Positions 53,566 through 64,000 of a DNA stretch of 64,000 nucleotides are shown piece by piece (position 1 is the first letter of the stretch; each line of letters starts with the position of its first letter). The DNA is taken from contig NC_135367.1 in assembly GCF_051622035.1 (NCBI RefSeq), positions 29,404,001 to 29,468,000 of the forward strand. Reading direction: 5' to 3'. A model generated the notes under the pieces. The model worked only from the letters and a program-made list of their open reading frames with translations. It was not told the DNA's origin and made no database searches. This DNA is from Arctopsyche grandis (Eukaryota > Arthropoda > Insecta > Trichoptera > Hydropsychidae). A program made the translations under genes and the position numbers.

Positions 53566-55158
53566 TTGGTGAGGTTAGCGAGTTTTGTGTATGTTTTTGC
53601 ATTGTCGATCTCTTTGATTTCGGTGATAGTTAGGCTAAGTTGGGTTAGGTTTGGTGAGGTTAACGAGTTTTGTGTACATCTTACAATCTCGAATTCGTTG
53701 ATTTCGATAATGGTTAGGTTAGGTTGGATAAGGTTTGGTGAGGTTAGCGAGTTTCGTGTATATTTTAAAATCTCGAATTCTTTGATTTCGGTGATGGTTA
53801 GGTTAGGTTGGGTTAGTTTTGGTGAGGTAAGCGAGTTTTGTTTAAATTTAAAAATCTCGAATTCTTTAATTTCGGTGATGGTTAGGTTAGGTTAAGTTAG
53901 CTTTGGTGGGTTCGCGAATGTCGTGAAAATCTTAGAATCTCGAATTCTTTGATTTCGGTGTTGGATAGGTTAGGTTGGGTTAGGTATGGTGAGGTAAGCG
54001 AGTTTTGTGTATATTTTTGCATTGTCGATCTCTTTGATTTCGGTGATAGTTAGGCTAGGTTGGGTTAGGTTTGGTGAGGTTAGCGAGTTTTGTGTATATT
54101 TTTGCATTGTCGATTTCTTTGATTTCGGTGTTAGTTAGGCTAGGTTGGGTTAGGTTTGGTGAGGTTAACGAGTTTTGTGTACATCTTACAATCTCGAATT
54201 CTTTGATTTCGGTGATGGTTAGGTTAGGTTGGATAAGGTTTGGTGAGGTTATCGAGTTTCGTGTATATTTTAAAATCTCGAATTCTTTGATTTCGGTGAT
54301 GGTTAGGTTAGGTTGGGTTAGCTTTGGTGGGTTAGCGAATGTCGTGAAAATCTTTGAATCTCGAATTCTTTGATTTTGGTGTTGGATAGGTTAGGTTGGG
54401 TTAGGTTTGGTGAGGTAAGCGAGTTTTGTGTATATTTTTGCAATGTCGAATTCTTTGATTTCGGTGATGGTTAGGTAAGGTTGGGTTAGGTTTGGTGAGG
54501 TTTGCGAGATTTGTGAATATTTTTGCATTGTCGAATTTTTTGATTTCGGTGATAGTTAGGCTTGGTTGGGTTAGGTTTGGTGAGGTAAGCGAGTTTTGTG
54601 TATATTTTTGCATTGTCGATCTCTTTGATTTCGGTGATAGTTAGGCTAGGTTGGGTAAGGTTTGGTGAGGTAACCGAGTTTTGTGAATATTTTTGCAATG
54701 TCGATTTCTTTGATTTCGGTGATGGTAAGGTTAGGTTAGGTAAGGTTTGTTGAGGTTAGCGAGTTTTTTGTATATTTTTGCATTGTCGAATTCTTTGATT
54801 TCGGTGATAGTTAGGCTAGGTTGGGTTAGGTTTGGTGAGGTAAGCGAGATTTGTGTATATTTTTGCATTGTCGAATTCTTTGATTTCGGTGATAGTTAGG
54901 CTATGTTGGGTTAGGTTTGGTGAGGTTAACGAGTTTTGTGTACATCTTACATACTCGAATTCGTTGATTTCGATAATGGTTAGGTTAGGTTGGATAAGGT
55001 TTGGTGAGGTTAGCGAGTTTCGTGTATATTTTAAAATCTCGAATTCTTTGATTTCGGTGATGGTTAGGTTAGGTTGGGTTAATTTTGGTAAGGTAAGCGA
55101 GATTTGTTTAAATTTATAAATCTCGAATTCTTTGATTTCGGTGATGGTTAGGTTAGGT
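53566..55158 (+). repeat. Long duplicated satellite block, copy 2
   Basis: Counterpart of 39028-40620. The LINE at 40894 lies just after copy 1. Copy 2 instead continues as ordinary array. Confidence 0.75.
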
Positions 55159-58100
55159 TGGGTTAGGTTTGGTGAGGTTAGCGAGTTTTGTGTATAATTT
55201 TGCATTGTCGAATTCTTTGATTTCGGTGAAAGTTAAGCTAGGTTGGGTCAGGTTTGGTGAGGTTAGCGAGTTTTGTGTATATTTTTGCATTGTCGATTTC
55301 TTTGATTTCGGTGATAGTTAGGCTAGGTTGGGTTAGGTTTGGTGAGGTAAGCGAGTTTTGTGTATATTTTTGCATTGTCGAATTCTTTGATTTCGGTGAA
55401 AGTTAAGCTAGGTTGGGTCAGGTTTGGTGAGGTAAGCGAGTTTTGTGTATATTTTTGCATTGTCGATTTCTTTGATTTCGGTGATAGTTAGGCTAGGTTG
55501 GGTTAGGTTTGGTGAGGTTAACGAGTTTTGTGTACATCTTACAATCTCGAATTCTTTGATTTCGGTGATGGTTAGGTTAGGTTGGATAAGGTTTGGTGAG
55601 GTTAGCGAGTTTCGTTTATACTTTTGCAAAGTCGATTTCTTTGATTTCGGTGATAGTTAGGCTAGGTTGGGTTAGGTTTGGTGAGGTTACCGAGTTTTGT
55701 GTATATTTTTGCAATGTCGAATTCTTTAACTTCGGTGACGGTTAGGTTGGGTTGGGTTAGGTTTGGTGAAGTTAGCGAGATTTGTGTAAATCTTACAATC
55801 TCGAATTTTTTTGATTTCGGTGATGGTAAGGTTGGGTTGGATTAGGTTTGGTGAGGTTAGCGAGTTTCGTGTATATTTTTGCAATGTCGAATTCTTTGAT
55901 TTCGGTGAAAGTTAAGCTAGGTTGGGTCAGGTTTGGTGAGGTAAGCGAGTTTTGTGTATATTTTTGCATTGTCGATTTCTTTGATTTCGGTGATAGTTAG
56001 GCTAGGTTGGGTTAGGTTTGGTGAGGTTAACGAGTTTTGTGTACATCTTACAATCTCGAATTCTTTGATTTCGGTGATGGTTAGGTTAGGTTGGATAAGG
56101 TTTGGTGAGGTTACCGAGTTTTGTGTATATTTTTGCAATGTCGAATTCTCTGACTTCGGTGACGGTAAGGTTGGGTTGGGTTAGGTTTGGTGAGGTTAGC
56201 GAGTTTTGTGTAAATCTTACAATCTCGAATTTTTTTGATTTCGGTGATGGTTAGGTTAGGTTGGATTTGGTTTGGTGAGGTTAGCGAGTTTCGTGTATAT
56301 TTTAAAATCTCGAATTCTCTGATTTCGGTGATGGTAAGGTTAGGTTGGGTTAGTTTTGGTGAGGTAAGCGAGTTTTGTTAAAATTTTAAAATCTCGAATT
56401 CTTTGATTTCGGTGATGGTAAGGTTTGGTTGGATAAGGTTTGGTGAGGTTAGCGAGTTTCGTGTATATTTTAAAATCTCGAATTCTTTGATTTCGGTGAT
56501 GGTTAGGTTAGGTTGGGTTAGTTTTGGTGAGGTAAGCGAGTTTTGTTTAAATTTAAAAATCTCGAATTCTTTGATTTCGGTGATGGTTAGGTTAGGTTAA
56601 GTTAGCTTTGGTGGGTTCGCAAATGTCGTGAAAATCTTAGAATCTCGAATTCTTTGATTTCGGTGTTGGATAGGTTAGGTTGGGTTAGGTATGGTGAGGT
56701 AAGCGAGTTTTGTGTATATTTTTGCAATGTCGAATTCTTTGACTTCGGTGACGGTTAGGTTGGGTTGGGTTAGGTTTGGTGAGGTTAGCGAGATTTGTGT
56801 AAATATTTAAAACTCGAGTTCTTTGATTTCGGTGTTGGTTAGGTTAGGTTGGGTTAGGTTTGGTGAGTTTAGCTAGTTTCGTGTATATTTTTGCAATGTC
56901 GAATTCTTTAATTTCGGTGACGGTTAGGTTGGGTTGGGTTAGGTTTGGTGAGGTTAGCGAGTTTTGTGTAAATCTTACAATCTCGAATTCTTTGATTTCG
57001 GTGATGGTTAGGTTAGGTTGGATTAGGTTTGGTGAGGTTAGCGAGTTTCGTGTATATTTTAAAATCTCGAATTCTCTGATTTCGGTGATGGTTAGGTTAG
57101 ATTGGGTTAGTTTTATTGAGGTAAGCGAGTTTTGTTAAAATTTTAAAATCTCGAATTCTTTGATTTCGGTGATGGTAAGGTTTGGTTGGATAAGGTTTGG
57201 TGAGGTTAGCGAGTTTCGTGTATATTTTAAAATCTCGAATTCTTTGATTTCGGTGATGGTTAGGTTAGGTTGGGTTAGTTTTGGTGAGGTAAGCGAGTTT
57301 TGTTTAAATTTAAAAATCTCGAATTCTTTGATTTCGGTGATGGTTAGGTTAGGTTAAGTTAGCTTTGGTGGGTTCGCGAATGTCGTGAAAATCTTAGAAT
57401 CTCGAATTCTTTGATTTCGGTGATGGTTAGGTTAGGTTGGGTTATTTTTGGTGAGGTTACCGAATTTCGTGAAAATCTTACAATCTCGAATTCTTTGATT
57501 TCGGTGTTGGATAGGTTAGGTTGGGTTAGGTATGGTGAGGTAAGCGAGTTTTGTGTATATTTTTGCATTGTCGATCTCTTTGATTTCGGTGATAGTTAGG
57601 CTAGGTTGGGTTAGGTTTGGTGAGGTTAGCGAGTTTTGTGTATATTTTTGCATTGTCGATTTCTTTGATTTCGGTGATAGTTAGGCTAGGTTGGGTTAGG
57701 TTTGGTGAGGTTAACGAGTTTTGTGTACATCTTACAATCTCGAATTCTTTGATTTCGGTGATGGTTAGGTTAGGTTGGATAAGGTTTGGTGAGGTTATCG
57801 AGTTTCGTGTATATTTTAAAATCTCGAATTCTTTGATTTCGGTGATGGTTAGGTTAGGTTGGGTTAATTTTGGTGAGGTAAGCGAGTTTTGTTTAAATTT
57901 ATGAATCTCGAATTCTTTGATTTCGGTGATGGTTAGGTAAGGTTGGGTTAGGTTTGGTGAGGTTAGCGAGATTTGTGAATATTTTTGCATTGTCGAATTC
58001 TTTGATTTCGGTGATAGTTAGGCTAGGTTGGGTTAGGTTTGGTGAGGTTAGCGAGTTTTGTGTATATTTTTGCATTACCGATCTCTTTGATTTCGGTGAT

Positions 58101-60132
58101 AGTTAGGCTAGGTTGGGTTAGGTTTGGTGAGGTTAACGAGTTTTGTGTATATTTTTGCATTGTCGATTTCTTTGATTTCGGTGATAGTTAGGCTAGGTTG
58201 GGTTAGGTTTGGTGAGGTTAACGAGTTTTGTGTACATCTTACAATTTCGAATTCTTTGATTTCGGTGATGGTTAGGTTAGGTTGGGTTAGCTTTGGTGGG
58301 TTAGCGAATGTCGTGAAAATCTTAGAATCTCGAATTCTTTGATTTTGGTGTTGGATAGGTTAGGTTGGGTTAGGTTTGGTGAGGTAAGCGAGTTTTGTGT
58401 ATATTTTTGCAATGTCGAATTCTTTGATTTCGGTGATGGTTAGGTAAGGTTGGGTTAGGTTTGGTGAGGTTAGCGAGATTTGTGAATATTTTTGCATTGT
58501 CGAATTCTTTGATTTCGGTGATAGTTAGGCTAGGTTGGGTTAGGTTTGGTGAGGTTAGCGAGTTTTGTGTATATTTTTGCATTGTCGATCTCTTTGATTT
58601 CGGTGATAGTTAGGCTAGGTTGGGTTAGGTTTGGTGAGGTTAACGAGTTTTGTGTATATTTTTGCATTGTCGATTTCTTTGATTTCGGTGATAGTTAGGC
58701 TAGGTTGGGTTAGGTTTGGTGAGGTTAACGAGTTTTGTGTACATCTTACAATCTCGAATTCTTTGATTTCGGTGATGGTTAGGTTAGGTTGGATAAGGTT
58801 TGGTGAGGTAAGCGAGTTTCGTGTATATTTTAAAATCTCGAATTCTTTGATATCGGTGATGGTTAGGTTAGGTTGGGTTAATTTTGGTGAGGTAAATGAG
58901 TTTTGTTTAAATTTATAAATCTCGAATTCTTTGATTTCGGTGATGGTTAGGTTAGGTTGGGTTAGCTTTGGTGGGTTAGCGAATGTCGTGAAAATCTTAG
59001 AATCTCGAATTCTTTGATTTCGGTGTTGGATAGGTTAGGTTGGGTTAGGTTTGGTGAGGTAAGCGAGTTTTGTGTATATTTTTGCAATGTCGAATCTTTT
59101 GACTTCGGTGACGGTTAGGTTGGGTTGGGTTAGGTTTGGTGAGGTTAGCGAGATTTGTGTAAATCTTTAAAACTCGAGTTCTTTGATTTCTGTGATGGTT
59201 AGGTTAGGTTGGGTTAGGTTTGGTGAGTTTAGAGAGTTTCGGGTATATTTTTGCAATGTCGATTTCTTTGATTTCGGTGATGGTTAGGTTAGGTTGGGTT
59301 AGGTTTGGTGAGGTTAGCGAGTTTTGTGTATATTTTTGCATTGTCAAATTCTTTGATTTCGGTGATAGTTAGGCTAGGTTGGGTTAGGTTTGGTGAAGTA
59401 AGCGAGTTTTGTGTATATTTTTGCATTGTCGATCTCTTTGATTTCGGTGATAGTTAGGCTAGGTTGGGTTAGGTTTGGTGAGGTTAACGAGTTTTGTGTA
59501 CATCTTACAATCTCGAATTCGTTGATTTCGGTGATGGTTAGGTTAGGTTGGATAAGGTTTGGTAAGGTTAGCGAGTTTCGTGTATATTTTAAAATCTCGA
59601 ATTCTTTGATTTCGGTGATGGTAAGGTTAGGTTGGGTTAATTTTGGTGAGGTAAGCGTGTTTTGTTCAAATTTAAAAATCTCGAATTCTTTGATTTCGGT
59701 GATGGTTAGGTTAGGTTGGGTTAGCTTTGGTGGGTTAGCGAATGTCGTGAAAATCTTAGAATCTCGAATTTTTTGATTTCGGTGTTGGATAGGTTAGGTT
59801 GGGTTAGGTATGGTGAGGTAAGCGAGTTTTGTGTATATTTTTGCAATGTCGAATCTTTTGACTTCGGTGACGGTTAGGTTGGGTTGGGTTAGGTTTGGTG
59901 AGGTTAGCGAGATTCGTGTAAATCTTTAAAACTCAAGTTCTTTGTTTTCGGTGATGGTTAGGTTAGGTTGGGTTAGGTTTGGTGAGGTTAGCGAGTTTTT
60001 TGTATTTTTTTGCATTGTCGAATTCTTTGATTTCGGTGATAGTTAAGCTAGGTTGGGTTAGGTTTGGTGAGGTAAGCGAGTTTTGTGTATATTTTTGTAT
60101 TGTCGATTTCTTTGACTCGGTGATAGATAGTT

Positions 60133-60172
60133 AAACCTAACCCAACCTAGTAGGCTAGGTTGGGTTAGGTTT
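60133..60172. repeat. Perfect 18-bp inverted repeat inside array B
   Basis: AAACCTAACCCAACCTAG (60133-60150), four-base spacer TAGG, then its exact complement at 60155-60172. It is the only place in array B where I saw the CCTAA orientation on the top strand. It looks like a small templated inversion of the normal TTAGG block. Confidence 0.85.
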
Positions 60173-63100
60173 GGTGAGGTTAACGAGTTTTGTGTACATC
60201 TTACAATTTCAAATTCTTTGATTTCGGTGATGGTTAGGTTAGGTTGGATAAGGTTTGGTGAGGTTAGCGAGTTTCGTGTATATTTTAAAATCTCGAATTC
60301 TTTGATTTCGGTGATGGTAAGGTTAGGTTGGGTTAGGTTTGGTGAGTTTAGCGAGTTTCGGGTATATTTTTGCAATGTCGAATTTTTTGATTTCGGTGAC
60401 GGTTAGGTTGGGTTGGGTTAGGTTTGGTGAGGTAAGCGAGTTTTGTGTAAATCTTACAATCTCGAATTCTTTGATTTTGGTGATGGTTAGGTTAGGTTGG
60501 ATTAGGTTTGGTGAGGTTGGCGAGATTTGTGTATACTTTTGCAAGGTCGATTTCTTTGATTTCGGTGATAGTAAGGCTAGGTTGGGTTAGGTTTGGTGAG
60601 GTTACCGAGTTTTGTGTATATTTTTGCAATGTCGATTTCTTTGATTTCGGTGATAGTTAGGCTAGGTTGGGTTAGGTTTAATGAGGTAAGCTACTTTTTT
60701 TTTTTTTGCATTGTCGATCTCTTTGATTTCGGTGATAGTTAGGCTAGGTTGGGTTAGGTTTGGTGAGGTTAACGAGTTTTGTGTACATCTTACAATCTCG
60801 AATTCTTTGATTTCGGTGATGGTTAGGTTAGGTTGGATTAGGTTTGGTGAGGTTAGCGAGTTTCGTGTATACTTTTGCAAGGTCGATTTCTTTGATTTCG
60901 GTGATAGTTAGGCTAGGTTGGGTTAGGTTTGGTGAGGTTAACGAGTTTTGTGTACATCTTACAATCTCGAATTCTTTGATTTCGGTGATGGTTTGGTTAA
61001 GTTGGATAAGGTTTGGTGAGGTTAGCGAGTTTCGTGTATATTTTAAAATCTCGAATTCTTTGATTTCGGTGATGGTTAGGTTAGGTTGGGTTAATTTTGG
61101 TGAGGTAAGCGAGTTTTGTTTAAATTTATAAATCTCGAATTCTTTGATTTCGGTGATGGTTAGGTTAGGTTGGGTTAGCATTGGTGGGTTAGCGAATGTC
61201 GTGAAAATCTTAGAATCTCGAATTCTTTGATTTTGGTGTTGGATAGGTTAGGTTGGGTTAGGTATGGTGAGGTAAGCGAGTTTTGTGTATATTTTTGCAA
61301 TGTCGAATCTTTTGACTTCGGTGACGGTTAGGTTGGGTTGGGTTAGGTTTGGTGAGGTTAGCGAGATTTGTGTAAATCTTTAAAACTCGAGTTCTTTGAT
61401 TTCGGTGATGGTTAGGTTAGGTTGGGTTAGGTTTGGTGAGTTTATCGAGTTTCGGGTAAATTTTTGCAATGTCGAATTCTTTGATTTTGGTGACGGTTAG
61501 GTTGGGTTGGGTTAGGTTTGGTGAGGTAAGCGAGTTTTGTGTAAATCTTACAATCTCGAATTCTTTGATTTCGGTGATGGTTAGGTTAGGTTGGCTTAGC
61601 TTTGGTGGGTTAGCGAATGTCGTGAAAATCTTAGGATCTCGAATTTTTTGATTTCGGTGTTGGATAGGTTAGGTTGGGTTAGGTATGGTGAGGTAAGCGA
61701 GTTTTGTGTATATTTTTGCAATGTCGAATCTTTTGACTTCGGTGACGGTTAGGTTGGGTTGGGTTAGGTTTGGTGAGGTTAGCGAGATTTGTGTAAATCT
61801 TTAAAACTCAAGTTCTTTGTTTTCGGTGATGGTTAGGTTAGGTTGGGTTAGGTTTGGTGAGGTTAGCGAGTTTTGTGTACATCTTACAATCTCGAATTCT
61901 TTGATTTCGGTGATGGTTAGGTTAGGTTGGGTTAGTTTTGGTGAGGTAAGCGAGTTTTGTTTAAATTTAAAAATCTCGAATTCTTTGATTTCGGTGATGG
62001 TTAGGTTAGGTTAAGTTAGCTTTGGTGGGTTCGCAAATGTCGTGAAAATCTTAGAATCTCGAATTCTTTGATTTCGGTGTTGGATAGGTTAGGTTGGGTT
62101 AGGTATGGTGAGGTAAGCGAGTTTTGTGTATATTTTTGCAATGTCGAATTCTTTGACTTCGGTGACGGTTAGGTTGGGTTGGGTTAGGTTTGGTGAGGTT
62201 AGCGAGATTTGTGTAAATATTTAAAACTCGAGTTCTTTGATTTCGGTGTTGGTTAGGTTAGGTTGGGTTAGGTTTGGTGAGTTTAGCTAGTTTCGTGTAT
62301 ATTTTTGCAATGTCGAATTCTTTAATTTCGGTGACGGTTAGGTTGGGTTGGGTTAGGTTTGGTGAGGTTAGCGAGTTTTGTGTAAATCTTACAATCTCGA
62401 ATTCTTTGATTTCGGTGATGGTTAGGTTAGGTTGGATTAGGTTTGGTGAGGTTAGCGAGTTTCGTGTATATTTTAAAATCTCGAATTCTCTGTTTTCGGT
62501 GATGGTTAGGTTAGATTGGGTTAGTTTTATTGAGGTAAGCGAGTTTTGTTAAAATTTTAAAATCTCGAATTCTTTGATTTCGGTGATGGTAAGGTTTGGT
62601 TGGATAAGGTTTGGTGAGGTTAGCGAGTTTCGTGTATATTTTAAAATCTCGAATTCTTTGATTTCGGTGATGGTTAGGTTAGGTTGGGTTAGTTTTGGTG
62701 AGGTAAGCGAGTTTTGTTTAAATTTAAAAATCTCGAATTCTTTGATTTCGGTGATGGTTAGGTTAGGTTAAGTTAGCTTTGGTGGGTTCGCGAATGTCGT
62801 GAAAATCTTAGAATCTCGAATTCTTTGATTTCGGTGATGGTTAGGTTAGGTTGGGTTAGTTTTGGTGAGGTAAGGGAGTTTTGTTAAAATTTTAAAATCT
62901 CGAATTCTTTGAGTTCGGTGATGGTTAGGTTAGGTTGGGTTATTTTTGGTGAGGTTACCGAATTTCGTGAAAATCTTACAATCTCGAATTCTTTGATTTC
63001 GGTGTTGGATAGGTTAGGTTGGGTTAGGTATGGTGAGGTAAGCGAGTTTTGTGTATATTTTTGCATTGTCGATCTCTTTGATTTCGGTGATAGTTAGGCT

Positions 63101-64000
63101 AGGTTGGGTTAGGTTTGGTGAGGTTAGCGAGTTTTGTGTATATTTTTGCATTGTCGATTTCTTTGATTTCGGTGATAGTTAGGCTAGGTTGGGTTAGGTT
63201 TGGTGAGGTTTGCGAGTTTTGTGTATATTTTTGCATTACCGATCTCTTTGATTTCGGTGATAGTTAGGCTAGGTTGGGTTAGGTTTGGTGAGGTTAACGA
63301 GTTTTGTGTATATTTTTGCATTGTCGATTTCTTTGATTTCGGTGATAGTTAGGCTAGGTTGGGTTAGGTTTGGTGAGGTTAACGAGTTTTGTGTACATCT
63401 TACAATTTCGAATTCTTTGATTTCGGTGATGGTTAGGTTAGGTTGGGTTAGCTTTGGTGGGTTAGCGAATGTCGTGAAAATCTTAGAATCTCGAATTCTT
63501 TGATTTTGGTGTTGGATAGGTTAGGTTGGGTTAGGTTTGGTTAGGTAAGCGAGTTTTGTGTATATTTTTGCAATGTCGAATTCTTTGATTTCGGTGATGG
63601 TTAGGTAAGGTTGGGTTAGGTTAGGTTTGGTGAGGTTAGCGAGATTTGTGAATATTTTTGCATTGTCGAATTCTTTGATTTCGGTGATAGTTAGGCTAGG
63701 TTGCGTTAGGTTTGGTGAGGTTAGCGAGTTTTGTGTATATTTTTGCATTGTCGATCTCTTTGATTTCGGTGATAGTTAGGCTAGGTTGGGTTAGGTTTGG
63801 TGAGGTAAGCGAGTTTTGTGTATATTTTTGCATTGTCGATCTCTTTGATTTCGGTGATAGTTAGGCTAGGTTGGGTTAGGTTTGGTGAGGTTAACGAGTT
63901 TTGTGTACATCTTACAATCTCGAATTCGTTGATTTCGGTGATGGTTAGGTTAGGTTGGATAAGGTTTGGTAAGGTTAGCGAGTTTCGTGTATATTTTAAA

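Larger units (their letters stand above)
51370..64000 (+). repeat. Satellite array B, third segment (runs off the window)
   Basis: The array continues to the window end without other insertions. It contains the cleanest run of the 675-bp higher-order unit (51541-53565) and blocks shared with the first segment at a constant offset of 14,538. A short inverted patch lies at 60133-60172, and a T-run at about 60688-60706 replaces part of a monomer. The right end of the array is not in the window. Confidence 0.98.

Noticed and set aside
60685..60710. T-run at about 60.7 kb as the poly(T) end of a minus-strand retroposon
   Set aside because: The run simply replaces the TTTTGTGTATATTTTT segment of one monomer. 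No foreign sequence or target duplication is attached to it.
19444..63748. Dozens of open frames of 60-210 codons on both strands of the satellite
   Set aside because: They repeat a 28-residue pattern set by 84-bp monomers and change frame at every 85- or 83-bp monomer. Both strands are open at once, and no start or splice context is conserved. They are by-products of periodicity, not genes.
19230..64000. CRISPR-like array
   Set aside because: The repeats are head-to-tail without unique spacers, the monomer is 84 bp with graded variation, and the host is an insect.
17576..64000. True telomeric (TTAGG)n array
   Set aside because: TTAGG-like units come only in short blocks of three to five, each mutated, separated by about 60 bp of unrelated sequence. 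This is a telomere-like satellite, not a telomere.

Overview
The window is insect nuclear DNA. Its genes have short introns, and their products read as animal orthologues (TRNT1, ANCHR/ZFYVE19, presenilin). The mobile elements are of insect type: hAT, pogo and MULE MITEs, Jockey-like and R1-clade LINEs, and small LTR elements. The satellite is built around TTAGG-like blocks, the telomere motif of most insects outside Diptera. I infer a non-dipteran insect and cannot name the species.

Positions 1-12.2 kb are gene-bearing. They hold the 3' part of TRNT1 (+), an ANCHR/ZFYVE19-like FYVE gene (-), a broken four-TM protein gene of the DUF4728/LAPTM4 type (+) with a MULE-type foldback inserted in an exon, and a complete nine-exon presenilin gene (+) carrying a hAT element in intron 1. 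Between the last two lies a 5'-truncated LINE (-) with a small LTR element nested in its 3' UTR. Positions 12.2-17.6 kb contain only mobile DNA: a probable solo LTR, a gag-only LTR element with a tRNA-Pro-like primer site, a TA microsatellite and a second decayed LINE.

Positions 17.58-64 kb are satellite. Array A (17.58-19.23 kb, C-rich strand on top, about 75-bp monomers in about 150-bp dimers) meets array B (19.23 kb to the end, G/T-rich strand on top, 83-85-bp monomers) head to head. Their monomers are alignable on opposite strands, so I read them as diverged branches of one family. About 450 B monomers are present. Parts are organised as a 675-bp, eight-monomer higher-order repeat, and longer blocks have been copied across 14.5 kb.

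Array B contains only one kind of transposon, an R1-clade LINE. One copy is full length (40894-47050, both ORFs open and overlapping as TAATG). The other is 5'-truncated (50612-51369). Each has its own target-site duplication (14 and 13 bp) and poly(A) tail. Both sit in the same orientation and at the same position of the monomer although the two target monomers differ in sequence. This is the main result: a LINE that appears to be sequence-specific for a TTAGG-bearing satellite, comparable to TRAS/SART in telomeric repeats and R1 in 28S rDNA.

The many open frames inside array B are by-products of 84-bp (28-codon) monomers and are not annotated as genes. Coordinates, splice sites, TSDs and periods were read by eye. 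Family assignments come from motif recognition, not database searches.
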